DNA from: Aeromonas fluvialis | GTDB taxonomy: Bacteria > Pseudomonadota > Gammaproteobacteria > Enterobacterales > Aeromonadaceae | Assembly: GCF_000819885.1 (NCBI RefSeq) | Contig: NZ_CDBO01000011.1 | Coordinates: 218,833 to 282,832 of the forward strand | Direction of reading: 5' to 3' | DNA length: 64,000 nt | In this document: positions 9,007-18,969 of the stretch, piece after piece | How the letters are laid out: every line of letters starts with the position of its first letter | Numbering within the stretch: position 1 is the stretch's first letter | Notes under the pieces: generated by a model | Database searches by the model: none | Told to the model about the DNA's origin: nothing | Seen by the model: the letters and a program-made list of their open reading frames with translations, nothing else | Program-made: the position numbers and the translations under genes

Positions 9007-9799
9007 TGTTGATTTCTCCTGCACGAACCTTGGCCAGGAAAGGACCGAAGCCCTTGGGACCCATCCAGAAGTCAAAGGTATGCTGTACGCCGTTACCGGT
9101 CAGGGTAGCGCCGGAGAGACCGTCGATCTCGTGCTCGGAGCCTGCCGGTGCGTGACCCTTGATGATGCGCAGCGCCGGCATGCCATCCTGATCGAACAGC
9201 TTCTTGCCGACAAACAGCTCACGCCAGGCCGGATTCTCGATTTCACCGCCCAGACCCGGGGTTTCACCGTGGTCGTAGTAGGTGATGCCTTTTACGGTCT
9301 GTCCATCAGCGGCAACGGCGACGAAGGCATACATGGTCGACCACAGACCCTGACCGTAGATGGGCAGGATGATGCTGTCGATCTTGCCGTCGGCATCCTT
9401 GGCGAAGAATACCGGGATCTGCTTGGAGATCTGGCGCAAACTCGCTTTGTCGTCAGCGGGAGCAAGACGGATGTTGGTGGCCGGATCTTTGGCTGCCTGC
9501 TTGGTGTCGAAGCTGTCGGCATCTTTGTTGGTTTTGCCGTCAACAAAGTTACCGGTGGCGAGATCCACCAAGCGGGCTTCGATATTATTGCCGTACAGTT
9601 TGGCAATATCCCGCTTGGCCACATCGCTCACATCCACACCGGCTACGGCGAGAATGTTGCTCTGCTTGTCCAGCGCCTTGTTCTCCTCTTGGGTAGAACG
9701 CAGGCCAACAGCAGCAACGGATACCACGATGGAACAGGCCAGGCAGAGGCCGGTGACCACGCTGATGGTGCCGAAGGTTGAGTCTTTATTAAACGCCAC
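8999..9799 (-). CDS. nqrC: Na+-NQR subunit C (FMN-carrying)
   Basis: The 266-residue subunit has one N-terminal membrane helix ([20 protein letters not shown]) and a periplasmic FMN domain with the attachment motif [10 protein letters not shown], where FMN is linked to the threonine of SGAT by ApbE. The start is a GTG at 9799, with GGAGG 7 bases upstream; it overlaps the nqrB stop by 11 bases. The further upstream ATG would extend deep into nqrB and lacks family support. Confidence 0.95.
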   Translation of the reverse strand: MAFNKDSTFGTISVVTGLCLACSIVVSVAAVGLRSTQEENKALDKQSNILAVAGVDVSDVAKRDIAKLYGNNIEARLVDLATGNFVDGKTNKDADSFDTKQAAKDPATNIRLAPADDKASLRQISKQIPVFFAKDADGKIDSIILPIYGQGLWSTMYAFVAVAADGQTVKGITYYDHGETPGLGGEIENPAWRELFVGKKLFDQDGMPALRIIKGHAPAGSEHEIDGLSGATLTGNGVQHTFDFWMGPKGFGPFLAKVRAGEINNG

Positions 9800-11018
9800 G
9801 AGCAATCCTCCGCTTGATGTTTGCCTGAGCGACGAAGTGGTCAAACAGGGGAGCAAACAGGTTTGCAAACAGAATGGCCAGCATCATGCCTTCCGGGAAG
9901 GCGGGGTTCACCACCCGGATCAGCACGACCATCACGCCGATCAGCGCGCCATACCACCACTTGCCCTTGTTGGTAAAGGCAGCAGAGACGGGGTCGGTCG
10001 CCATGAAGGCCATACCGAAGGCGAAGCCACCCAGTACCAGATGCCAGTGCCACGGCATGTTGAACATGGGATTGGTATCGGAACCGATGACGTTGAACAG
10101 CAGGGAGGTGGCGATCATACCGATCATCACGCCGGCGATGATGCGCCAGGAGGCGATGCGCATGTAGACGATCATGGCCGCACCCAGCAGGATCATCAGG
10201 GTAGAGACTTCACCGATGGAACCCGGCAGGTTCCCCAGGAAAGCATCCATCCAGCTGATAGCCTGGCCGGTTGCACCGTTGATCAGTGCCATCTGGCCGC
10301 CCTGGGCCCACTGGCTCAGCGCGGTTGCGCCCGAGTAGCCATCGACGGCAACCCATACTGCGTCACCGGAGATCTGGCCCGGGTAGGCGAAGAACAGGAA
10401 GGCACGACCTGCCAGGGCAGGGTTCAGGAAGTTCTTGCCGGTACCACCGAACACTTCTTTGGCCATCACCACACCGAAGGTGATACCCAGCGCAGCTTGC
10501 CACAGGGGCAGCTCGGGCGGCACGATCAGGGCAAACAGGATGGAGGTCACGAAGAAGCCTTCGTTGATCTCGTGCTTGCGCACCATGGCGAACAGCACTT
10601 CCCAGAAACCACCAACCAGGAAGACGGTGATGTAGATTGGGAAGAAGTGGGTGGCGCCGATCAGCATCTTGCTGCCGATACCGGCGACAGCCGGATCGAG
10701 GGAGGCGCCCAGCATGGTAGCCAGGGCATATTGCCAGCTGCTGGCACCCGCAGCCGTGCCCAGATGGGCAATGGCGGCGATGGCCTGGTTACCAACGTTG
10801 TACATGCCCCAGAACATGGCCGGGAACACCGCCAGCCACACCATGATCATCATGCGCTTCAGATCGAGCGCATCACGGACGTGGGCGGCATTGCGGGTAA
10901 CGGAACCCGGGGTATAGAACAGGGTGTACGCCGCTTCGAACAGGGCATAGTACTTGGCGTACTTGCCACCCGGTTCGAAGTGGTGTTCCATATTTTCAAG
11001 AAGTTGCTTGAAACTCAT
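9789..11018 (-). CDS. nqrB: Na+-NQR subunit B
   Basis: The 409-residue polytopic subunit forms the main Na+ channel region. The covalent FMN motif [10 protein letters not shown] is present, along with a conserved N-terminal amphipathic part ([20 protein letters not shown]). It overlaps nqrC by 11 bases and begins 3 bases after nqrA, consistent with tight co-translation. Confidence 0.97.
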   Translation of the reverse strand: MSFKQLLENMEHHFEPGGKYAKYYALFEAAYTLFYTPGSVTRNAAHVRDALDLKRMMIMVWLAVFPAMFWGMYNVGNQAIAAIAHLGTAAGASSWQYALATMLGASLDPAVAGIGSKMLIGATHFFPIYITVFLVGGFWEVLFAMVRKHEINEGFFVTSILFALIVPPELPLWQAALGITFGVVMAKEVFGGTGKNFLNPALAGRAFLFFAYPGQISGDAVWVAVDGYSGATALSQWAQGGQMALINGATGQAISWMDAFLGNLPGSIGEVSTLMILLGAAMIVYMRIASWRIIAGVMIGMIATSLLFNVIGSDTNPMFNMPWHWHLVLGGFAFGMAFMATDPVSAAFTNKGKWWYGALIGVMVVLIRVVNPAFPEGMMLAILFANLFAPLFDHFVAQANIKRRIARGV

Positions 11019-11021
11019 CGC

Positions 11022-12365
11022 TTAACCTTCCAGTTCAATCTTGGTCAGGCACTCACGCAAGATCGGGCCGTACTCTGTCTTGCCGGGGCAGACAAAGGTA
11101 CAGAGCGCCAAATCTTCCTCATCCAGCTCCAGGCAGCCCAGTGCTTGCGCACCGTCGCTATCGCCAGAGACCAGATCCCGCAGCAGCAGGGTGGGCAGGA
11201 TATCGAGTGGCATCACCCGTTCATAGTTGCCGATAGGCACCATTGAGCGGTCACTACCGTTGGTCGTGGTGGTGAAGTTGATAAGGCGACCCTTCATCAG
11301 GTGAGAGAGGGTGGTGCGGGTGATGGAGAACTTGTTGGCGCTGGGGTTGATCCAGCCCAGGAACTCTTTCTCGCGACCTTCGCCCAGTGCACAGACCTGA
11401 TTGTGGTAACGACCCAGATAGTCGTGAACACCATCAGCCTTGGCGCCGCTCAACAGGGAACCGGAGATGACGCGGTTTTCATCGGCACGCAGCTCGTTGT
11501 TGGTGAGCTGGCTGATGCAGGCACCCAGTCGGGTACGCAGCAGACGCGGCTTGAGCACGTTCGGGCCAGCCAGCGCGATCACCTTGTCGGTGCAGATCTC
11601 ACCAGTGGTGAACAGTTTGCCAAGGGCAATCACATCCTGATAGTTGATGTGCCACTGCACCTTGGTGCTACTGACCGGATCCAGGAAGTGGATATGGGTA
11701 CCCGGCAGACCGGCAGGGTGAGGACCCACGAAGATCTCTTCCTTGACCTGAGCCAAAGAGGAGTGAGGCAGGCTGCCTTCGCCCTTGCAGACATAGACGG
11801 CGCCGTCGGTCAGGCGGGTCAGTACGGCCAGACCGTCGAGGAACGCTTGTGACTGCTCCTTGATGATCAGCTCTGCGTTGGCTGCCAGCGGGTTGGTGTC
11901 CATCGCGGTGACGAAGATGGCGCGCGGGGCAGAACCGACAGCAGGCACTTTGCTGAACGGGCGAGTACGCAGTGCGATCCACTGACCTGACGCAACCAGG
12001 ATCTCTTGCACCTTGCTGCGCTCGAGCTTAGCCAGCTCGGCGGAGGCAAAGTGCTCGAAGGTCACCTGTTCATCGGAGCCGTCGAGGTCGATGACCACGG
12101 ACTGGAGCACACGTTTGGCTCCACGGTTGATCTCTGAAACTACACCGGTGGCGGGGGCCGTGAATTTAACGCCGGGATTCTTCTTATCTTCGAAGAGCTC
12201 CTGACCTTTGATGACGCGATCACCTACTTTGACGAACATAGTAGGTCGCATCCCCACGAACTCCTCGCCCAGCGTAGCAACACGGGTGATGGCGGGGCCA
12301 TCGTAGATTACTTGCTCTGGCGCACCCAGCACGGGGATGTCCAGTCCTCTTTTGATTGTAATCAT
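11022..12365 (-). CDS. nqrA: Na+-NQR subunit A
   Basis: This is the peripheral quinone-site subunit, first gene of the operon, 447 residues. It starts [18 protein letters not shown], matching NqrA homologues. The frame can be extended 12 bases to a GTG at 12377, but the ATG at 12365 fits the family length. The ribosome site is weak (TTAAG). The operon order nqrABCDEF-apbE-nqrM is complete. Confidence 0.95.
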   Translation of the reverse strand: MITIKRGLDIPVLGAPEQVIYDGPAITRVATLGEEFVGMRPTMFVKVGDRVIKGQELFEDKKNPGVKFTAPATGVVSEINRGAKRVLQSVVIDLDGSDEQVTFEHFASAELAKLERSKVQEILVASGQWIALRTRPFSKVPAVGSAPRAIFVTAMDTNPLAANAELIIKEQSQAFLDGLAVLTRLTDGAVYVCKGEGSLPHSSLAQVKEEIFVGPHPAGLPGTHIHFLDPVSSTKVQWHINYQDVIALGKLFTTGEICTDKVIALAGPNVLKPRLLRTRLGACISQLTNNELRADENRVISGSLLSGAKADGVHDYLGRYHNQVCALGEGREKEFLGWINPSANKFSITRTTLSHLMKGRLINFTTTTNGSDRSMVPIGNYERVMPLDILPTLLLRDLVSGDSDGAQALGCLELDEEDLALCTFVCPGKTEYGPILRECLTKIELEG

Positions 12366-12810
12366 ACTTAATTGCACTACCGTTACGGGAAGAGAGGTTG
12401 GTTAGCGCCGAGAAATACATCACGACGGGTGGTTGAATGAGTCTATGTTGTTGCTGCGCCGGGTGGTCGGGCCCAGCAATTATTCAACATGCGAGGTCAC
12501 TCAAAAGCGCTTGAGTTTACCACTTAAGGCCCATTTTCTGCCATGCCAAATAGGTAAAATCCCTGTGTCATCACAAAATTAACCTGCAATGAATAAGCCC
12601 TGAACTCCCTGTAATCCGTGGTTTTAAAGGTTTTTTCATTTTAATACCTCCATGGAGGTATTATTGTCCGGTGGCGTGCTGAAGCCAGCAAGGAAACCTG
12701 AAATAAATACCCATTTATGGCTATCAGGATCTGCGTGCTGGCGGTTTTTTGTTTCATTTTTGTTTCTCACCCATAGGGGGACATCAGAGCAATGGGCGGC
12801 GCTCAGCCAT
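12366..12810 (-). promoter_or_regulatory. nqr operon upstream region (445 bases, no gene)
   Basis: No convincing gene lies between bolA and nqrA, which point the same way. The stretch should hold the nqr promoter. It contains a perfect 20-base palindrome at 12643-12662 and a dyad with 6-bp arms at 12499-12516 (ACTCAA and TTGAGT). I could not pick a clear -35/-10 pair. Small frames here lack ribosome sites and look accidental. Confidence 0.5.
12643..12662. repeat. Perfect 20-base palindrome
   Basis: AATACCTCCATGGAGGTATT reads identically on both strands, with 10-bp arms and no spacer. It is not followed by a T-run on either strand, so it is not a normal terminator. It could be an operator or other protein site between bolA and nqrA. 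Confidence 0.7.
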
Positions 12811-13125
12811 TCAGGACAGCGAGGGGTTGCCAACACAAGCTGGTGTGCGCGGTGCCTTGCCCTTCTCCTGCCACTCGCTTGGTGTGTAGGTATGCAGTGC
12901 CAGAGCATGAACAGTGCCAGCCAACTCATCGGCCAGGATGGCATTGACCTGGCGATGGCGGGCCAGCAGCCGCTGCCCTGCAAATTGCTCGCTGACGATC
13001 ACCACCTTGAAGTGGCTCTCTGAGCCCGGTTCAACCCGATGCATGTGGCTCTCGTTGATCACCTCCAGCACGGTGGGGGAAAGGGCTGCCGTCAGCTTGG
13101 CCTCAATCAGTTGTTGGATAGTCAT
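12811..13125 (-). CDS. bolA: BolA family protein
   Basis: The 104-residue protein has the BolA/IbaG fold: an N-terminal helix ([13 protein letters not shown]), the conserved [20 protein letters not shown] strand-loop, and [13 protein letters not shown] with a C-terminal [13 protein letters not shown]. BolA works with monothiol glutaredoxins in Fe-S handling and as a morphology and stress regulator. It is divergent from rlmG and near yajG and ampG, the enteric neighbourhood of bolA. The last 15 residues are a divergent tail. Confidence 0.9.
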   Translation of the reverse strand: MTIQQLIEAKLTAALSPTVLEVINESHMHRVEPGSESHFKVVIVSEQFAGQRLLARHRQVNAILADELAGTVHALALHTYTPSEWQEKGKAPRTPACVGNPSLS

Positions 13126-13319
13126 AGGATCCGCTTCCAGAGTGAATGTCGGGCCATTCTATCGGCAGTCGCGACATGGAATAAGCCCCCGGAAGAGGGA
13201 AATCGCCAGCGGATCACCCTGTCGAACTGGTGAAATTCCTTCTCCTCGCTAGAATAGCGCCACTTTGCGTCGCCCCTGGCGCCTGTATACACGAATCAAG
13301 CCGAGGCTGGACACTCCCT

Positions 13320-14453
13320 ATGCAAACCCTTCTCGAGACCCCCCATTGCCGCTTCAGGCTATACCGCTATCCGCGCCAGAGTCAGGAGCCCCTGCAAGCC
13401 TGGGATGCGGCTGACGAATATCTGATCAACACCCTGGCGGAGTCCCCCCGCGAGCAGGCGGGTCCCGTCATCATCATGAATGACGGCTTTGGCGCGCTGG
13501 CTGCCTATCTGTATCCGTACTCCCCCTGCTGTGTCACCGACTCCTACATCAGTGAGCGGGCGACCCTGGCCAATCTGGCCGAAAACGGATTGGATGTGGG
13601 CGGGATCCGCTTACAGGATGCGCTGGCGCCACTGCCCGATGTGCCGGCACTGGTAGTTATAAAGGTATCCAAATATCAGGCACTGCTGGAGCAGCAACTG
13701 CTGGCATTGCGTGGGGTGGTGACACCGGCGACCCGCATTATTGCTGCCGGCAAGGCGAAGGATATTCATACCTCCACCCTCCAGTTGTTTGAGAAGTATC
13801 TGGGGCCCACCCGTACCTCGCTGGCCTGGAAGAAGGCGCGTCTCATTCACTGCGAGCCGCAGGCCGAGCAACCTGCGCTGGCCAACCCCTTCCCGACCGT
13901 CTGGCCGCTGGAGGGAACTGACATGCTCATCCACAACCACGCCAACGTCTTCTCGCGCACCAGTCTGGATATCGGGGCCCGCTTTATGTTGGACAACCTG
14001 CCCATCCACAGTGCCCGCAAGGTGATCGATCTGGGCTGTGGCAACGGGGTGCTGGGGTTGTCGCTGCTCGCCAAAGACAGCGAGGTGGAGGTGACCTTTA
14101 TCGATGAATCCTATATGGCAGTCGCCTCGGCCCAGCTCAACGTCGAGCACAATCTGCCCGATGCACTGCCGCGCGCCAGCTTTATGGTCAATAACTGTCT
14201 CGACGGGGTGGCGGTCGGCTCGGCGGATCGGATCCTCTGCAACCCTCCTTTCCATCAGCTGCAGGCGATCACCGATCATATCGCCTGGCAGATGTTCAGC
14301 GATGCGCACAGGGTGTTGCCTCAAGGGGGTGAACTCTGGATAGTAGGCAACCGTCATCTGGACTATCACAACAAACTCAAGCGCTTATTTGCCAACGCAC
14401 AAGTCGTTGCGTCGAACAGCAAATTCGTTATTTTGAAAGCCATCAAACGCTAA
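13320..14453 (+). CDS. rlmG: 23S rRNA (guanine-1835-N2)-methyltransferase RlmG
   Basis: The 377-residue protein has the duplicated architecture of RsmC/RlmG: a degenerate N-terminal methyltransferase-like half and a C-terminal half with SAM motif DLGCGNGVLG and the catalytic NPPFH (about residue 306). The QAWDAADEYLI segment near residue 25 is typical of RlmG rather than RsmC. The start at 13320 fits homologues; the frame runs to 13230 upstream without family support. Confidence 0.92.
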   Translation: MQTLLETPHCRFRLYRYPRQSQEPLQAWDAADEYLINTLAESPREQAGPVIIMNDGFGALAAYLYPYSPCCVTDSYISERATLANLAENGLDVGGIRLQDALAPLPDVPALVVIKVSKYQALLEQQLLALRGVVTPATRIIAAGKAKDIHTSTLQLFEKYLGPTRTSLAWKKARLIHCEPQAEQPALANPFPTVWPLEGTDMLIHNHANVFSRTSLDIGARFMLDNLPIHSARKVIDLGCGNGVLGLSLLAKDSEVEVTFIDESYMAVASAQLNVEHNLPDALPRASFMVNNCLDGVAVGSADRILCNPPFHQLQAITDHIAWQMFSDAHRVLPQGGELWIVGNRHLDYHNKLKRLFANAQVVASNSKFVILKAIKR

Positions 14454-14467
14454 AGCCAAAGGAAACC

Positions 14468-15055
14468 ATGATGAAAAAGTCACTCTTGCTGCTGGCCGCC
14501 CTGATGCTGGGCGGGTGTGCCACTCATTGGCCGGAGACAGCGCTGCTCAATCCGCAGGTGATCCCCGCCAACCAGCAATACTACTCTGGCAATCGCATCA
14601 CCATGGAAGGGGTAGACAAGCGTGAGGCAGCTTATGTCTTCTCCATCAAACATAAAGAGAAAGCCCCCGTGCTGGTCAACAGCGAGCGTCCGCTCAATCT
14701 GCTGATGGCCGAACGGCTGGCCGAAGGGCTGCGCAGCCAGGGTCTCGAAGTGGGCAACAGTGGCACCACCAACCTGACGCTGGTGATCTCCAACGCCGCT
14801 GTCAATGTGGAAGAGAAGACCTTTACCTATGTCACCAAGTCCCGCGTCAGCCTGCAGGTGATCGCCGATTTCCAGGGCAACCGTCTGACCAAGCAGTTCA
14901 ACATGTCCTCCAGCAAGGAGAGCCCGAGCGAGCCGAGCATGGCAGATCTGGAATCCACTCTGAACTTGCAGCTGGGCAACGTATTGCAGCAGATCATGGC
15001 GGATGAGGCCCTGCGTGGCTATCTGAAGGGTCAACCGAGCGGCGCAGGAGTCTGA
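14468..15055 (+). CDS. yajG: YajG family lipoprotein
   Basis: The 195-residue protein begins with a lipoprotein signal ending in LGGCAT and continues with the YajG domain (NPQVIPANQ, later a repeated beta pattern). It is a predicted outer-membrane lipoprotein of unknown role, encoded next to ampG as in enteric bacteria. AGGAAACC precedes the ATG at 14468. It is 2 bases from the next gene. Confidence 0.88.
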   Translation: MMKKSLLLLAALMLGGCATHWPETALLNPQVIPANQQYYSGNRITMEGVDKREAAYVFSIKHKEKAPVLVNSERPLNLLMAERLAEGLRSQGLEVGNSGTTNLTLVISNAAVNVEEKTFTYVTKSRVSLQVIADFQGNRLTKQFNMSSSKESPSEPSMADLESTLNLQLGNVLQQIMADEALRGYLKGQPSGAGV

Positions 15056-15057
15056 AC

Positions 15058-15645
15058 ATGAAAAAACTCTGGTTGCTGGCTATGTTGGTCACTCCGCTGG
15101 CATTGGCCGCCCCGCAGGTGAGAATGGAGACCAATCACGGCAATATCGTGGTGGAGTTGGCTCCCAAACAGGCGCCTCAGACGGTGAAGAACTTTCTGCG
15201 CTACGTCGCAGACGGTAGCTATGATGGCAGCCTCTTTCACCGGGTGATCCAGAACTTCGTGGTGCAGGGGGGCGGCTACAACCAGCAGTTCCAGCAGTTG
15301 CCTACCTATGAGCCTGTGGTCAACGAATCCCGCGGTGGCCTGCCCAACCAACGTGGCAGTATCGCCATGGCTCGAACCCAGGCGGTCGACAGTGCGACCC
15401 GCCAGTTCTACTTCAACTTGGTCGATAACAACAATCTCAACGCCAGCGGCGCCGCTGGTTATACCGTTTTTGGTCAGGTAGTGCAGGGGATGGAGGTGCT
15501 GGACAAGCTGGCTCAGGTGCAGACAGGTTACAGTCCGATCCTGCGAGCCAACGATGTGCCGACCAGTCCTGTCATCCTCAAAAAGGTGGTGTTGCTGGCG
15601 GAAACCCCGGCGGACAAGAAAGTCGACAAGAACGCGGGCAAGTAA
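15058..15645 (+). CDS. Periplasmic peptidyl-prolyl cis-trans isomerase (cyclophilin type)
   Basis: The 195-residue protein has a signal peptide (LWLLAMLVTPLALAAP) and a cyclophilin domain with FHRVIQNFVVQGG, the catalytic Arg in FHR, AMART, and QFYFNL. It speeds proline isomerisation in the periplasm, like PpiA. The C-terminal tail is Lys-rich (DKKVDKNAGK). Start 15058 lies 2 bases after the yajG stop. Confidence 0.92.
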   Translation: MKKLWLLAMLVTPLALAAPQVRMETNHGNIVVELAPKQAPQTVKNFLRYVADGSYDGSLFHRVIQNFVVQGGGYNQQFQQLPTYEPVVNESRGGLPNQRGSIAMARTQAVDSATRQFYFNLVDNNNLNASGAAGYTVFGQVVQGMEVLDKLAQVQTGYSPILRANDVPTSPVILKKVVLLAETPADKKVDKNAGK

Positions 15646-15693
15646 CGTTCATCGGACGTTGCTCATCAGCGGGCCTTCGACATGCCACAGTGC

Positions 15694-15723
15694 AAGGCTC
15701 ATCCCGTTCGGGATGGGCCTTTG
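15694..15723 (+). terminator. Rho-independent terminator after the cyclophilin gene
   Basis: The stem AAGGC(t)CATCCC pairs with GGGATG(g)GCCTT around a GTTC loop, followed by TTT. It lies between the cyclophilin gene and ampG. Confidence 0.75.
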
Positions 15724-15824
15724 CTCTATCCGGGCTTCTTTTGCGTATCTCTTAGCTCGCCTTGGCTATCTGCCATCAACCTGCCAAAATGACGCACTTT
15801 TCCAAAGCCCTCAGGTAGTTGAAC

Positions 15825-17198
15825 ATGATCCGCAAACCAAGCTGGAGAGAGTCCCTCGCTGTCTATCTCGAATTTCGGGTGTTTATTCTCTTTGCCATGG
15901 GGTTTTCATCGGGTCTGCCGCTGTTGCTGGTGTTCGGCACCCTCTCGTTCTGGCTGCGCGAGGCCGATGTCAGCCTGACCGATATCGGTTACATGAGCTG
16001 GGTGGCGCTCGCCTATGGCTTTAAATGGCTGTGGTCGCCGCTGGTGGATCGCATGCCGTTGCCACTGCTATCCCGCTGGCTGGGCCGGCGCCGTAGCTGG
16101 ATGTTCTTCTCCCAGTTGCTGATTGCCGCCGCGCTGGTTGGCATGGCGTTCTGCGATCCCAAGACCGAGCTGGCCCAACTGGCGATGTTTGCCCTGCTGG
16201 TGGCCTTTGCCTCGGCGACCCAGGATATCGTCATCGATGCCTATCGCATCGAATCCGCCCCCGAGCGGCTGCAAGCGGCGATGGCGGCCTCCTACATGAC
16301 CGGTTACCGACTGGCGATGATCATGGCAGGCGCTGGTGCGCTGGCGCTGGCAGCGTGGTTTGGCAGCAACAGCGGCTATGACTATCGTGGCTGGCAGATT
16401 ACCTATCTGGTGATGGCGGGTCTGATGTCACTCGGGGTCATCACCACGCTGTTTTGCCACGAGCCGGATATCGATCTGGCCGGGCAGGGCAAGCAACAGG
16501 CCGAACGCAAGGCACTGTTGCAGGAGAAGGGGTGGCCCGCTCCATTAGCGAGTGCGGGGGCCTGGGGCTATGAGGCGGTCTGGTGTCCCTTTGCCGATTT
16601 TTTCCGCCGTTACGGTCGTTCGGCGCTGTTGATCCTGTTGCTTATCGCCTGCTATCGGGTTGCCGATGTGGTGATGGGAGTGATGTCCAACAGCTTCTAT
16701 GTGGATATGCAGTTCAGCAAGACCGAGGTGGCCACTATTACCAAGGTGTTTGGCGTTATCATGACCCTGGTGGGCGCTGCGCTGGGGGGCGTGCTGGTGA
16801 TGCGCTTTGGCACGCTGCGCATTCTGTTCTTGGGGGCACTGCTCACCGCCAGCACCAACCTGCTGTTTGCCCTGCTCAATCAGGTGGGCCACAACCTGGA
16901 GTTGCTGACCCTGATCATCTCGCTGGATAACCTCAGTGCCGGTATCGCGACCGCGGCCTTCGTGACCTATCTCTCCAGCCTGACCAATGTGGCATTTTCG
17001 GCCACTCAGTACGCCCTGTTCAGCTCGGTGATGTTGCTATTGCCCAAGTTGCTGGCCGGTTTTTCGGGGCAGGTGGTGGAGCAGATTGGCTACAGTGCCT
17101 TCTTTATCGGAACCAGTTTATTGGGCTTGCCGGTGTTGTTGTTGATTGTGCTTGTCGCCAGAAAAGGGAGTGAGTTGCTCTCAGCGGCTGACAAATAG
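15825..17198 (+). CDS. ampG: Muropeptide transporter AmpG (MFS)
   Basis: The 457-residue polytopic protein has the AmpG MFS signatures FSSGLPLLLVFGTLSFWL and GLMSLGVIT, and a C-terminal set of helices ending with ARKGSELL. It imports anhydro-muropeptides for cell-wall recycling and influences ampC induction. The start at ATG 15825 has AGGTAG 6 bases upstream; a TTG at 15819 is less likely. Neighbours bolA and yajG are the usual ones. Confidence 0.93.
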   Translation: MIRKPSWRESLAVYLEFRVFILFAMGFSSGLPLLLVFGTLSFWLREADVSLTDIGYMSWVALAYGFKWLWSPLVDRMPLPLLSRWLGRRRSWMFFSQLLIAAALVGMAFCDPKTELAQLAMFALLVAFASATQDIVIDAYRIESAPERLQAAMAASYMTGYRLAMIMAGAGALALAAWFGSNSGYDYRGWQITYLVMAGLMSLGVITTLFCHEPDIDLAGQGKQQAERKALLQEKGWPAPLASAGAWGYEAVWCPFADFFRRYGRSALLILLLIACYRVADVVMGVMSNSFYVDMQFSKTEVATITKVFGVIMTLVGAALGGVLVMRFGTLRILFLGALLTASTNLLFALLNQVGHNLELLTLIISLDNLSAGIATAAFVTYLSSLTNVAFSATQYALFSSVMLLLPKLLAGFSGQVVEQIGYSAFFIGTSLLGLPVLLLIVLVARKGSELLSAADK

Positions 17199-17354
17199 CA
17201 AGCGTTTGCGTGAGGGCGGGGGTGATTAGATTCACACTTCCGGATAAAGTTCCCGAGAAGTTGTTTCCCCCCCAATATTATTTGATTAGAATTCCCCCCG
17301 CTCCTTGTGGGCAGGCTACGGAAAACCTCAACTAACGTACAAGAGACCAATAAA

Positions 17355-18179
17355 ATGGCCAAATTTACCAAGACTCTGATCGCTGCCGGCCTGCTGGCTT
17401 CTGCTGCTACCCCGGCCTTTGCTGCTGATTACAGCGGTGACATCCACAAGAATGACTACAAGTGGATGCAGTTCAACGTCATGCACACCATCGATCAGCG
17501 TCCTACCTTTACTGAAGACGGTAACTACAACGATACCTACCTCGAAATGGAGTTTGGTGGTCGTTCCGGCCTGTTCGATCTGTACGGCTATGTCGACGTC
17601 TTCGATATCTTCGACAGCCGTCACAGCGACAAGCACGGTGGCCAGAACATCTTCATGAAGTTCGCTCCGCGTCTGTCTCTGGATGCCCTGACCGGTAAAG
17701 ATCTCTCCTTCGGCCCGGTTCAAGAGCTCTACATCGCCTCCCTGAACAACGTTGATGACAACATGATGGAGAACCAGATCGGCCTGGGCGCCGATGTGAT
17801 GGTTCCCTGGTTTGGCAAGGTGGGCATGAACCTGTACGCTCGTCACGCCACCGAGAGCAAGTTCTTCCAGGAAGAAGAGGGTACCTGGAACGGCTATCAG
17901 TTCTCCATGAACTGGTTCAAGCCCTTCTACACCTTCTCTAACGGCTCCTTCGTCTCCTATCAGGGCTACCTGGACTACCTGTTCGATGCCGACACCTACG
18001 ATCGCGACGATCGTAACGAAACCGGCGTTGCGACCTTCCACGGCATCTACTGGCACTCCGATCGCTACGCCGTCGGTTACGGCCTGAAGTACTTCAACGA
18101 CGTGTACGGCGTCAAAAACAACGATATCAGCAAATCAACTGGTTTTGGCCACTACTTCTCTGTTACCTACAAGTTCTAA
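17355..18179 (+). CDS. ompK: OmpK-type outer membrane channel (Tsx family)
   Basis: The 274-residue precursor has a cleavable signal (ending TPAFA before ADYSG) and a beta-barrel rich in aromatic residues that ends with a Phe (FSVTYKF), the outer-membrane signature. The sequence matches OmpK of Vibrio, a nucleoside-specific channel relative and a phage receptor. The start at 17355 gives a proper signal peptide; the upstream frame extension does not. It is monocistronic, between its own promoter region and a terminator. Confidence 0.9.
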   Translation: MAKFTKTLIAAGLLASAATPAFAADYSGDIHKNDYKWMQFNVMHTIDQRPTFTEDGNYNDTYLEMEFGGRSGLFDLYGYVDVFDIFDSRHSDKHGGQNIFMKFAPRLSLDALTGKDLSFGPVQELYIASLNNVDDNMMENQIGLGADVMVPWFGKVGMNLYARHATESKFFQEEEGTWNGYQFSMNWFKPFYTFSNGSFVSYQGYLDYLFDADTYDRDDRNETGVATFHGIYWHSDRYAVGYGLKYFNDVYGVKNNDISKSTGFGHYFSVTYKF

Positions 18180-18194
18180 TCAAACTTGAGGTAC

Positions 18195-18225
18195 AAAAAA
18201 CCGGAGCATCTGCTCCGGTTTTTTT
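18195..18225. terminator. Bidirectional terminator between ompK and yajQ
   Basis: A perfect stem (AAAAAACCGGAGCA and its complement, TC loop) with T-runs on both strands, between two convergent genes. Confidence 0.93.
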
Positions 18226-18286
18226 ATGACCGCGATTTAGATAGCATGACGCGAGCCATCAAGTGCGCCACGGCAGAGTGGAGTAA

Positions 18287-18769
18287 TCAGTCGCGGAAAT
18301 TCTGGAACTGCATCGGCTGGCCCAGTTCGGCGCCACGGACCAGCGCCATGGTCTCTTGCAGATCGTCACGCTTCTTGCCAGTGACGCGAACTTCATCGCC
18401 CTGGATGGCGACCTGCACCTTGATTTTGGAATCCTTGATCAGCTTGACCAGCTTCTTGGCGATCTCTTTCTCGATCCCTTGCTTGAACTTGACGGTCAGG
18501 TGGAAGCGCTTGCCGGAGTGAACAGAGTCACCCACTTCCATGGAGCTGTTTTCGATGTTGCGCTTGAGCAGGGCGCCGCGCAGCATCTCGACCATTTGCT
18601 TGAGCTGGAAATCGGCATCCGCTTCCAGTTTCACCTCTTCCTTGTTCAACTCGAAGCTGGCTTCTACCCCACGGAAATCGAAACGGGTGGCCAGTTCACG
18701 ATTGGCGTTGTCGACTGCATTCAACACCTCGTTCATTTTGACTTCAGAGACAATATCGAATGACGGCAT
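18287..18769 (-). CDS. yajQ: YajQ family cyclic-di-GMP-binding protein
   Basis: The 160-residue protein matches UPF0234/YajQ over its whole length: [20 protein letters not shown], and a C-terminal [15 protein letters not shown] and PMQFQNFRD. Xanthomonas and Pseudomonas members bind cyclic di-GMP and act as co-regulators; other roles are unsettled. As in E. coli it is divergent from panE. Confidence 0.93.
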   Translation of the reverse strand: MPSFDIVSEVKMNEVLNAVDNANRELATRFDFRGVEASFELNKEEVKLEADADFQLKQMVEMLRGALLKRNIENSSMEVGDSVHSGKRFHLTVKFKQGIEKEIAKKLVKLIKDSKIKVQVAIQGDEVRVTGKKRDDLQETMALVRGAELGQPMQFQNFRD

Positions 18770-18871
18770 AGCCGGAGCTCCTCATGTTGCGTTATCGGGG
18801 GGCAAATCTACCAGAAAACGGGCAAATTTGCTGATTTTGATGGGGGTGCTCTGCTAGAATCCCCTGCGCGC

Positions 18872-18897
18872 AGGACGGGAGGACCCGTTAGTGTCCT
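18872..18897 (+). other. Possible structured leader upstream of panE
   Basis: AGGAC pairs with GTCCT around an inner GGG-AGGA-CCC hairpin, with a short bulge. It begins about 12 bases downstream of a TGCTAGAAT extended -10 at 18852-18860. It may be a 5'-UTR hairpin; no known riboswitch matches. Confidence 0.3.
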
Positions 18898-18969
18898 CTG
18901 GCGACATCTTCACTTATCTCCGGTAACAGGTTGAGAGGATTGCAACCCTTACCCTGACAGAGTCACACC

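Noticed and set aside
9360-11246. 628-codon plus-strand frame opposite nqrB and nqrC
   Set aside because: It is antisense to well-identified nqr genes; long antisense frames are common at this G+C and the protein is His/Gln-rich without recognisable domains.
12652-13023. 123-codon plus-strand frame starting in the 20-base palindrome
   Set aside because: It runs antisense to bolA; the GGAGG near its start is part of the palindrome and is wrongly placed.
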